NCBI RefSeq assembly: GCF_000003605.2
Contig: NW_003156740.1
Span: forward strand, 368,339 to 378,739
Length of the DNA: 10,401 nucleotides
Direction of reading: 5' to 3'
Origin: Saccoglossus kowalevskii
Lineage: Eukaryota; Hemichordata; Enteropneusta; Harrimaniidae
The position numbers and the translations under genes were made by a program. A model generated the notes under the pieces. That model saw nothing but the letters and a program-made list of their open reading frames with translations. It did not search any database and was not told the origin of the DNA. Shown here one piece after another: positions 1 through 6,439 of the stretch (positions within the stretch are counted from its first letter, which is position 1; the number at the start of each line of letters is the position of its first letter).

Positions 1-736
1 GAAATTTTTCGTAAGTCTGATTGACAGATAAAATATAGGTAAATATTTTTCTAAGATTTACATAACGTGGACATACCAGGCAAAAATGGTATCATCCTCA
101 ACCAACCCTAAATTACATAATTTACAGATTCTCATATTCCTCAGTATGTTTAGTTTACGATCAGATTCAACCCGAAGGTTGTGGGATGATGTTCTAAGCC
201 TACATAGCGCAGAACGTAACTTGTTGTCTTTTATTAAATGCAAATATTTTTCACATCCAAAATCAATCTTAAAATCTCTGTATTTATTGAGTTTAGGATA
301 ATTGTTAAGATCTGTAAACCAAGTTTGTTTGTACATATCATGAACTCTTTGGGTGAATAGAGACAAAAGGAACAGTTATCTTCCACGCCTTGGTTTAACC
401 AAACAAAACCAAAACCGTGCGAAAATAGTAGTTCTTTGACTTGGAAAGCCCAACATTTACGGTTGTTTTCCGCTTCTTTATACTGGAAAAGGTAATATTG
501 GTAAACATACCGCTGTGTTTGCATTTTTAAAATTTTCAACCAAAATTTAATAATACGTATGTAACGCAAATGGATTAGTGGTAGTCTGCCTAATTCTCCA
601 TAAATTACAGAATTTGCTGTGGTTGTAAGCAAATTTAAAATAAATTTACAAAACTTGCGATGTGTTTCCTCAATATTTACCCCTTTGTCAAAACCCCAAA
701 CTTCATTGCCATACATCAATATTGGTAAAATTTTAC
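1..736 (-). pseudogene. LINE A post-RT C-terminal region, broken
   Basis: After the TAA at 756-758 the same frame continues as KILPILMYGNEVWGF, ETHRKFCKFIL and YGELGRLPLIHLRYIRIIKFW, the usual connection and C-terminal part of this LINE type, then WAFQVKELLFSHGFGFVWLNQ. A frameshift between about 345 and 370 moves the reading to the frame ending at position 58, which carries FTQRVHDMYKQTWF, FGCEKYLHL, LRTSSHNLRVE and the Cys motif RICKLCNLGLVEDD. After a TAA at 58-60 the frame still reads as LINE-like sequence (ILEKYLPIFYLS) to position 1, so the element is cut by the window edge. The function of this C-terminal region is not well defined; the Cys motif resembles the putative nucleic-acid-binding ends of LINE ORF2 proteins. 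Confidence 0.85.
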
Positions 737-1345
737 AGTCAAAAATCTTTAAATCTTAAATGTATTTTGCTAGTATCTTTTTTAAAGCAAATATTGCTTT
801 ACTCGCCTGCTCCGCAATCACTTTCTGGGATCTAAACCAGCGACCATTATTCGAAAAAGTAATACCCAGATAACAAAAATGAGGCACAACCGGAAGTTGT
901 TCACCATTGTAGTGCCATTTCTCATAATGCCTTAATTTGCCGACATTTCTAAAAACTACATTTTTTGTTTTACTAATATTGACTTTAGGTTTCCATTTGC
1001 CTGAATAATCTTCAGCAAAGAGTAAGTAAAACAATTTAAGTAAACCAACATATACACCTGAAAGTCTGTGCTCCAAATAGTCACCAAGGTCGTTTATAAA
1101 CAAGGCAAACAGAAGAGGTGACAAAATAGAGCCTTGTTGAACCCCCACATAGACATTTAAACGTTTCCGTTACCCCTTTTGGGCTTTGTACTCGAGACTT
1201 TATATTGCTGAACATAGACTGTACAATTTTGAAAAAAAGCGACCATGAAGACCATTTTTTAGCAATTTAAAGATTAACACATAATGATTAATATGGTCGA
1301 ACGCTTTTTTTAAAATCGACAAACACACAATAACACATATTTATA
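737..1345 (-). pseudogene. LINE A reverse transcriptase core, broken
   Basis: RT copies element RNA into DNA at the target site. Here motif A reads CVFVDFKK, with the Asp codon at 1315-1317, and then needs a +1 shift inside a run of seven A (plus-strand T7, 1305-1311) to continue AFDHINH. The region KSRVQSPKGVTETF follows, then a further shift near 1150 before GVQQGSILSPLLFALFINDL. The catalytic YADD/FADD box is FAEDYS (1002-1019), with Glu replacing the first Asp. It is followed almost at once by KWKPKVNISKTKNVVF, so about 20 residues usually found between them are missing. The thumb motif (CYLGITFSNNGRW) is present. A TAA at 756-758 interrupts the frame, which otherwise continues into the next segment. 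Confidence 0.87.
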
Positions 1346-2164
1346 TATTGCACCTTTTTCAATTTTATACAGTGGTAAGTTTAAATCATCCGACTCGTGC
1401 AAATGAAAGCTTAGATGTGTTGCAGGTGGCTCATTCGCATCGTTGTTTTTAAATTTTGTGTTAATGACATTTTCCACTTAGTTGGAATGGTATCGTGGAT
1501 GACCTCGAGACTGAGATTAGGGTTACTTTGATAGCAGATATTGACTTTATTCACAAAATGTGAGCTTGAAAACAACAATTTGTTGTTGTTTGAAGTGTCA
1601 AACATATCCCCAATCCTTACAACTCCTGCATCGACAAAGTGTTTTAAAAGAAATGGTTCATTCGGTACTGGATGACGTATGAGCGGGTTATGAAAAAGAA
1701 GTTCATCAGTAAACTAAAGTCGCATTAAGATCACGATTACGTCATTCTCTAATGATTCCCAACAATGTAGTAAGTCTGAATAAAATGACGGGAGATGAAG
1801 AAGTGACATATTGAGTTTGGTGCGACGCAAATGGCGCGCATACATTAAATTGTTGTTGGTGGTATTAAAACAGTAGTCTGTAAAGTTGAAGCTTGGGTGG
1901 TCGTAATCTGAATAAAGATATCTTTGAACGTATTCAATACGCATGGTGTTAATGCGTGTTGGTAGGTTAGTAACATTCTGTCAACCTTTTTCTAAAGGTA
2001 AATATAATATATGTTTCGGCCGGGATTCAATGGAGCCCTTGCCACAGAAATATAACAAATGTTTTTTGAAGGGAAGTAATGAAGTCAGGTTGAGGGGATA
2101 AGCTGTGCAGTCTGTATAGTAACTGTGAAGATAACACATTGTTAATAATCACTGATCAGTGAGC
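1346..2164 (-). pseudogene. LINE B post-RT C-terminal region, broken
   Basis: Minus-strand reading from about 2080 gives FITSLQKTFVIFLWQG, then after a frameshift LPLEKG, a stop, and NLPTRINTMRIEYVQRYLYS. One frame then continues from 1944 through SFNFTDYCF, LPSFYSDLLHCW and, past a single TAG at 1714-1716, LLFHNPLIRHPVPNEPF and HFVDAGVVRIGDMFD. A further shift near 1440 leads to NDANEPPATHLSFHLHE and LPLYKIEKGAIYKYV. This block order matches the region after RT in L1/Tx1-group ORF2 proteins and serves as the proof of family. The last recognisable residues fall at about 1346, and the expected final part is absent because LINE A sequence begins there. Confidence 0.83.
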
Positions 2165-2900
2165 GCCCTCTATAGCACATGCTGGGTGCAAAATGCGACC
2201 AAAACTCAATCTTATTTTCGACCTTTTGTACCAGCACTTATCCGTGAAAAGCTTAATGTTGCCCAAGTACACCCGCGGCGAGTGATGAAAAATTCGATGT
2301 CGTCTACATTAACTGTCAATTTGCAGAGACGGCCATTACTATTATGGATTGTTATACCCTTTCTTTCATGATTTTATCAAGTAATGGCTCGATAGCAATG
2401 ACATAAAAAGTGATGATAATGAACAGCTTTTGACGTATGCCCCGAGAAAGTAAAACAGGGGATGTGAGGGAGCTGTTTATTCTGATTAATGACTGTGCAT
2501 TATAATATATGAGATTGGTATAACCGATAAAACCAGGACCAAATCCAAAAGCTTTTAAAGTTTTAAAAAGGTATTCATGATGAAACCTATCAACAGCTTT
2601 TTCTTGGTCTAGGGCGACAATACCTAGAGGAGAGTTATTAATGTTGGAATAATCAATACAATCAAGTAAGTTGATATTGTCATGAATGCGACGGTTTGGA
2701 ATGCTGCAAGTTTGGTCAGTATGTATAATTGAACTAATAACGGAGCGGAGACGTAGTGACAATGTTTTAGTGAGTAGTTTGTAGTCACTACAGCGCAGAC
2801 TCACAGGGCGCCAATGTTTTAATAAAGTATTGTCTCCTTTCTAGAGAAGTAAAGTAACAACCGCCTTCGTGCATGGTAGGGGCAAAATGCTACCCCGAAC
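2165..2900 (-). pseudogene. LINE B reverse transcriptase domain, broken
   Basis: The longest clean stretch (2352-2804, 150 codons) reads SLRCSDYKLLTKTLSLRLRS, then a conserved HTDQTCSIPNRRIHDNI block, then motif A ALDQEKAVDR with its Asp codon at 2607-2609 (the family normally has AFDR). Upstream in the same frame lie HWRPVSL, KGDN and CTKAVVTLL, interrupted by a TAG where a Lys or Pro is usual. Motif B starts GIRQ but continues KLFIIIT instead of a GCPLSPL-type sequence; this is explained by two compensating frameshifts between about 2405 and 2430. After a TAA the frame changes and reads HNSNGRLCKLTVNVDDIEFF, the catalytic Asp pair being retained at 2299-2304 inside a degenerate box, then FSRISAGTK. 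The protein could not be functional. Confidence 0.87.
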
Positions 2901-2941
2901 CTCAGACTAGTAATACTTGTATTACTAGTCTGAGCCCGAAC
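2894..2941. repeat. 34-bp perfect palindrome between 7-bp direct repeats
   Basis: CTCAGACTAGTAATA (2901-2915) is followed by a 4-base spacer CTTG and its exact reverse complement (2920-2934). The unit is directly flanked by CCCGAAC on both sides (2894-2900 and 2935-2941). A perfect 15-bp stem with an exact flanking duplication suggests a tiny foldback insertion or an internally collapsed terminal-inverted-repeat transposon with a 7-bp target duplication. LINE B coding sequence reads up to its edge and may resume on the far side, which would make it an insertion into B. The 7-bp size fits no common family firmly. Confidence 0.75.
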
Positions 2942-2961
2942 AGAAGCGAACATAACATAAC

Positions 2962-2981
2962 ACCGGTGTTGAGGGACTGTG
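2962..2981 (+). repeat. Copy 1 of GAGGGACTGTG motif
   Basis: The sequence ACCGGTGTT followed by GAGGGACTGTG matches copy 3 at 4102-4122 except for one inserted base and one substitution. It is followed by TTTCA, which also follows copy 2 after a one-base gap. Its left part overlaps a perfect 12-bp palindrome. Confidence 0.65.
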
Positions 2982-3076
2982 TTTCACACAAGAAAACGTC
3001 GAGCATCAACATATTGTATACAACGAAACTTACTCTCCTTAAAAACAAAGACGTTACGAATCAACTATGGTAAAAA

Positions 3077-3100
3077 ATATTCGTATACGGTATCGAATAT
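3077..3100. repeat. 24-bp near-palindrome (hairpin with one bulge)
   Basis: ATATTCG, a bulged T and ATAC pair with GTATCGAATAT across a single G, giving an 11-bp stem. In non-coding AT-rich DNA this may be chance or a relic of a terminal inverted repeat. No function is inferred. Confidence 0.45.
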
Positions 3101-3232
3101 GTTCTGGAAACGTTAAAAAATAGATCACAGCACTAAACGCGATGTATCTCGAAGCTATCAACAGTATAGTACTGCGCTTCGCGGAGAACCGTTACAAGCG
3201 TTACCCCATTGATCCCGCCGATTCACACGTAA

Positions 3233-3271
3233 GACAATAGGCGTTTTCAGACCGCTGATAGAGGGACTGTG
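3233..3271 (+). repeat. Copy 2 of GAGGGACTGTG motif, extended
   Basis: It begins GACAATAG, continues GCGTTTT, then ACCG, and ends with GAGGGACTGTG at 3261-3271. The same succession (GACAATAG, GCGTTT, ACCG, GAGGGACTGTG) occurs in copy 3 with a small insertion after GACAATAG. The similarity therefore reaches beyond the core, which favours a diverged repeat over a chance 11-mer. Confidence 0.62.
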
Positions 3272-3726
3272 ATTTCAGTCATTCATTTTCCATTTGATTT
3301 TGCCGTAGGTGTTGTGTATGAATAAAGATGGCTGATTTGCGTCGCTAACAGAAAATGTTATTCCGTGAAAAATAGGAACTACCAAAACTTAATAGATGGA
3401 ATTAGTTGTAGCTTTTAGATAACCAAACCGTTTAATGTTGTCATATGACCCATTCTAATCATATTAAATAACAGTAAGTCACGTTACTCGGTACATGTGT
3501 TCGGCAGAATTTTTGTTCTCAAGATGGCGATACCTACTATTGTCGCCGTTATGCTTAGAGTACCCGATTGTATCGACCTTCGTAATGCACATTTCGGCTT
3601 AAACTATCATATAGTTTGGAAGTTAGTTATCCCAAAAAAATGGCAAATATTATTTCCATTGCTGTTTTCTTATTTTTTCGTTCGTTTTTTCCCAGTTAAA
3701 AATTCATTCTTGTTTGTGGTCATGTG

Positions 3727-3912
3727 CTAACTTGGAGCCATACACGACGACGGTGGTGGTGATGATAATATATATCCTACATCTAGATACATGTACTGGG
3801 ATCCTTCTTCCATTATGTCATCCCAATCAATATCACTGTCGACGAAATCTTCGTGTTTTCCCCGTATTTCATTAAAAATAAAATGCCCAGAAGTCAGAAA
3901 GTTGAAACTTTC
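3727..3912 (-). other. Unassigned short open frame, acidic then Ser/Pro-rich
   Basis: The minus strand is open for 61 codons before a TAG at 3727-3729. It contains a markedly acidic segment (DFVDSDIDWDDIMEE), then YMYLDVGY, and ends SSPPPSSCMAPS. Residue choice looks more protein-like than most open stretches here, so it could be the last exon of a gene or transposase relic. However, the SSPPPSS part is encoded by a degenerate trinucleotide repeat (3745-3770), which can produce such a frame by chance. The only Met is internal, no upstream exon or clear acceptor site is visible, and I do not recognise a family. Confidence 0.2.
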
Positions 3913-4075
3913 TCAGCAGTGAGACATGAAAATAAAATTGTGTACGCCTGCGCAGAAATGAATTGCGAGGTATTCTGGGTGAGAATGATGTGATACTATA
4001 TGCTAATTTTATGTTGATGTAGACAGTGTGGGGATTACCGGTAAGCTAATTTTACGAACGCGAAGCAGGCATTGT

Positions 4076-4122
4076 GACAATAGAACTCGGAGCGTTTCTT
4101 AACCGGGTGTGGAGGGACTGTG
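4076..4122 (+). repeat. Copy 3 of GAGGGACTGTG motif, extended
   Basis: GACAATAG (4076-4083) is followed by a short insertion, GCGTTT, AACCGGGTGTG and the core GAGGGACTGTG (4112-4122). It shares its outer part with copy 2 and its inner part with copy 1. The last bases of the core lead into the left arm of an imperfect inverted repeat. Confidence 0.65.
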
Positions 4123-4172
4123 GTAAAACCTTAGACAACAAATATTCTATAAGTTGTCCGAGGTCAAACCAC
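4120..4172. repeat. Imperfect inverted repeat, 20-bp arms
   Basis: The left arm (4120-4139, GTGGT, three mismatched bases, ACCT, two mismatches, GACAAC) pairs with the right arm (4153-4172) at 15 of 20 positions across a 13-base AT-rich loop. It sits directly after copy 3 of the repeated motif and could be the decayed terminus of a foldback or MITE-like element. The counts are by eye. Confidence 0.55.
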
Positions 4173-4400
4173 TGAGGTGTAACTGCGTGAATTTAATGAC
4201 TATTTCATTGAATTGGACGCACTGGCACTAAAACGAATTGGAAATCTCGCTCAGGACAGTAATTACGGCTCCCTGAACTCAATTTTTCAAACACAGGCGT
4301 TTGACAGTTACTTTTCCTAATTGAACCTGCTCATATTCGGACAGAAAAAATGCAGTTTCCAGGCGACCTCATTAACACTAATTAGTGAAATGGGTGGAGA

Positions 4401-4443
4401 TCCCCGGAGCTCCTCGTAGAATATAGTAGCTCCCCGGAGCTCC
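4401..4443. repeat. Doubled GC-rich 13-mer TCCCCGGAGCTCC
   Basis: TCCCCGGAGCTCC occurs at 4401-4413 and 4431-4443, a 30-bp period. Each copy contains the 8-bp palindrome GGAGCTCC. The patch (to about 4465, with CCGGACCGG) is a GC-rich island in AT-rich surroundings. It may be a two-unit tandem duplication or a regulatory site pair; neither is shown. Confidence 0.6.
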
Positions 4444-4485
4444 GCGGATACCGGACCGGAAACCGCTTGTTTGATTTTGATCATC

Positions 4486-4562
4486 TCCCTAACAGCGATT
4501 TTTTTTTTATTATTTTTTTTTATTTATTTAAACAATATTTTTATTTCGTCCCTAACAGCGAT
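4486..4562 (-). mobile_element. 49-bp A-tail-like retroposed insert with 14-bp target-site duplication
   Basis: TCCCTAACAGCGAT occurs exactly at 4486-4499 and 4549-4562, flanking 49 bases (4500-4548) that are almost wholly T and A. Read on the minus strand, the insert begins CGAAATAAAAATATTG, contains AATAAA-like words and ends in A-rich sequence touching the second repeat. That is the structure of a retroposed transcript 3' end made by target-primed reverse transcription and truncated to its tail. The 14-bp size is typical of LINE-mediated target duplications. An alternative is replication slippage around a T-rich tract, which would not readily yield a perfect non-repetitive 14-mer on both sides. 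Confidence 0.75.
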
Positions 4563-4624
4563 GCTAATCGCGGATTATTCTCCCGACGACACTTAGGTAA
4601 TGTGCAGAATATTATTAGGGTTAA

Positions 4625-4771
4625 GTATCGCGTGTCACTCTCCCCGTTCTAACATGGCGTTGTTTAACGGCTACAGAAAACAAAGCTACAGAAGACGATC
4701 CTGAATTGAGTGAATTATTCCCTAGATTTCATCACAGGGAGTATATTTTGAATCAGAGCGTGGCGTGTTGA
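4625..4771 (+). other. Unassigned open stretch of protein-like composition
   Basis: The plus strand is open for 48 codons from 4625 to a TGA at 4769-4771. The second half (TENKATEDDPELSELFPRFH, then HREYILNQSVAC) looks like real protein sequence. An ATGGCG in good start context at 4654 lies in a different frame, so a +1 shift would be needed to join them. I do not recognise the family. It could be a decayed first exon, part of a transposase, or chance. Confidence 0.18.
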
Positions 4772-5621
4772 CACTTGATGCAATATTACTAGAGGTCTAC
4801 ACCTTTCGGAATATCCTTCAAAAATGTTTTGCGTAAGTATGCGTGATTTCTCATGAGTATATATACTTAAATCGAGCAACTTGAAATGTTGCATGTTGAA
4901 ACAAAAACTTATTATTAACAGCCAAGCATATGTTTAAAATTAATATTTTGACTGATTGACCTGAATTGTTGAATTGTTGAATTTATGAGATATAAGATAA
5001 ATAATATGTAATACATACATATTGGCCGGCATTGTGATCTTACCAAAAATATTCTTAATGAAACCAGAAATGCTTAACACCCCATCCTTCTAGGGGTTTC
5101 AGTAGGAATGAATACTTCAAAAATATCTGAAAATGCTCCTACAGCTTGGTTGACACATTAAATTGATGGTAAATGACAAAATCTACAAAAATCTATTTTT
5201 CATAAACTTCTCAACCAATTAAAATATATCAAGCAACACACTAATATGGTCATTTGCTTTCCAGACATGAAATATGTATCAAACCATTTACATGCCCATC
5301 TGAACCATTTTTTTGAATGATACTCGTGTCCAACTAATACAAGTGTGTCAGGAAATTGGCAGCTAATGAAACTGATAAATTGAAGTACATTGTGTATCTG
5401 CTATAAAAGAACAAAACCCGTGGGAGAGTGCTAAGTTTGCATCTGTCGTGCGTTTATCTTATATTCTAGGTCAATAACAAATTTATAATGTTAATACTCA
5501 TGTCATTATTAATATAAATTTATGTGCGATAATTTTTATCTTTATATCTCGTTCTTAGCCGATTGCGTTGTTCATATTATTTATTACATATTCTTTTTTA
5601 TGGTGTCTTCAGTTGTTTGTT
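4772..5621. other. AT-rich non-coding stretch
   Basis: I find no gene or family-level similarity. A splice-donor-like GTAAGT lies near 4832 and a TATAAAAG at 5402, but neither is supported by a coding neighbour. The short tandem repeat at 4963-4983 is the only clear structure. Confidence 0.6.
4963..4983 (+). repeat. Short tandem repeat of GAATTGTT
   Basis: Two exact GAATTGTT units (4963-4970, 4971-4978) and the start of a third make a minisatellite-like seed, probably from slippage. Confidence 0.7.
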
Positions 5622-5652
5622 CATTTATTTATTTTTCATTATTTATTTATTA
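5622..5652 (+). repeat. Imperfect ATTT simple repeat
   Basis: Runs of ATTTATTT interrupted by CATT form a low-complexity tract. It resembles the T-rich insert at 4500-4548 in composition, but I see no flanking target-site duplication. Confidence 0.7.
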
Positions 5653-6439
5653 ATGTACTTGTGTGCAAGTCTCAGTCTAATGAACCAAAACAGTTGAACT
5701 GGTAATAACATATAAAAATAACTTTTGTCAAACTAACCCAGCGATGTAATTTCATGGTCTATTAAATCCCTGTCTAGAGTGTATTCAATGTATTTGACAT
5801 TTTTTGTGGAGTTAAAAGCAGCACTGAATATTAAGTAGTTATTGGGTTTTATGGTAAGGTGTGTTATCGACAGCATGGCCCCCACTGACCGCTTGCACAT
5901 TTTTCACGACTATTAAAACAACACTGCATGCTGCTACCAAAGAATCGAGGCCAGGACCTAGACGTATGATTTGTTGTTGAAATGTGCTTCGGGTAGTACG
6001 GTCTAATCTGCTTATTATACCTTTGTTTCAAGATGTAACTAGAATTATTCTTTTTTGTCTTTGATAAGCTCAGGCTAAAATTTGCCTGGGATTTAAGCCA
6101 ATGCGGGTATATGTGGGATTAGTTGTTACGTCTGATCATGGTGTGGATGACAGATAACTATAAGTGCGTGGATACACAACCAAGCAACCATAGAACATCC
6201 ATCATCCGAACGTAAGTTTGTTACAATCGTTTTGGATCACGCAACGCCACACGACTATTAAACGCAATTAATTAGAGGAATTGCATAAAAAATGTTTTCC
6301 ACAGTTTAATCCCACCAAACTCAATCATATTTGACACGTTCAGGAAACTCCGTACGTAATCACAATCAAACCTGTACATTGTTTGGTTGGTACTACGTCA
6401 CATGCGTGCCAGTGCGTCAAAAAAATAATAATTTGCAGT
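5653..6439. other. AT-rich non-coding stretch left of LINE C
   Basis: No open frame here resembles a known protein. Part of it should be the lost 5' half of LINE C if that copy was ever longer, but translations of 6262-6430 show no endonuclease or early RT blocks that I can defend. Confidence 0.5.

Larger units (their letters stand above)
1..1345 (-). mobile_element. LINE A: 5'-truncated, degenerate non-LTR retrotransposon
   Basis: Reading the minus strand from about 1345 to 1 gives RT motif A (VDFKKAFD-like), the GVQQG motif B, a damaged catalytic box, the thumb, and then the long C-terminal region usual in invertebrate LINEs. No endonuclease or ORF1 is seen, so the copy starts inside RT, as expected for 5' truncation during target-primed reverse transcription. 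The 3' end lies beyond the left edge, so its tail and target-site duplication cannot be seen. At its 5' side it abuts another LINE (B) in the same orientation. The clade is not assigned; the thumb and C-terminal style (YGNEVWGF, then YGELGRLPL) is common in mollusc and lancelet LINEs. Confidence 0.88.
1346..2900 (-). mobile_element. LINE B: degenerate L1/Tx1-style non-LTR retrotransposon
   Basis: The minus strand carries, in order, an RT N-terminal block (ILPLPCTKAVVTLL, then KGDN and HWRPVSL), motif A (ALDQEKAVDR), motif B (GIRQ), a degenerate catalytic box (VNVDDIEFF), and a post-RT region with FLWQG, LPLEKG, LPSFYSDLLHCW and NPLIRH blocks. These are characteristic of L1/Tx1-group ORF2 proteins and differ from LINE A. 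Endonuclease sequence is not recognised, since the trace is lost at about 2900 beside a palindrome. Coding similarity ends near 1346, before an expected ORF2 end, exactly where LINE A begins. Many frame breaks make it inactive and probably older than A. Confidence 0.87.
2942..3726. other. Non-coding stretch with hairpins and two motif copies
   Basis: I see no convincing gene here on either strand. The stretch holds a 12-bp perfect palindrome AACACCGGTGTT (2959-2970), two of the three copies of the GAGGGACTGTG motif, the near-palindrome at 3077-3100, and a short hairpin with arms AAACTAT and ATAGTTT near 3602-3618. The plus-strand open frame from about 3497 to 3730 is unlike any family I know, and its composition looks incidental. 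Confidence 0.6.
3913..4385. other. Non-coding stretch with foldback structure
   Basis: I recognise no gene. The stretch contains copy 3 of the repeated motif and the imperfect inverted repeat at 4120-4172. Just left of it, AGAAAGTT and AACTTTCT (3896-3913) form an 8-bp stem with a 2-base loop. Confidence 0.55.

Noticed and set aside
86-301. Plus-strand open frame of 71 codons
   Set aside because: It is antisense to the LINE A C-terminal region, which has clear family blocks; the plus frame is a shadow.
2159-2371. Plus-strand open frame of 70 codons
   Set aside because: It is antisense to LINE B RT sequence between the catalytic box and the thumb and shows no family features.
2873-3073. Plus-strand open frame of 66 codons
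   Set aside because: It overlaps the antisense of LINE B and translates straight through the palindrome; composition looks random.
3325-3345. AAGATGGCTG and, near 3523, AAGATGGCGA, resembling YY1 sites or start codons
   Set aside because: Each ATG opens either a very short frame or one with no recognisable protein, and two matches to a short motif are weak evidence.
3497-3730. Plus-strand open frame of 77 codons with a hydrophobic C-terminal part (FPLLFSYFFVRFF)
   Set aside because: The hydrophobic run comes from T-rich DNA, there is no recognisable domain, and no promoter or partner exon supports it.
4467-4652. Plus-strand open frame of 61 codons rich in Phe
   Set aside because: Most of it translates the T-rich insert and its flanking repeats, so it is an artefact of low complexity.
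4738-4832. Possible internal exon between a CACAG acceptor-like site and a GTAAGT donor-like site
   Set aside because: One frame is open for about 36 codons, but no neighbouring exon is visible and the residues resemble nothing I know; splice-like words are frequent.
5402-5410. TATAAAAGA resembling a TATA box
   Set aside because: In AT-rich DNA this word is expected by chance, and no transcript start or coding region follows.
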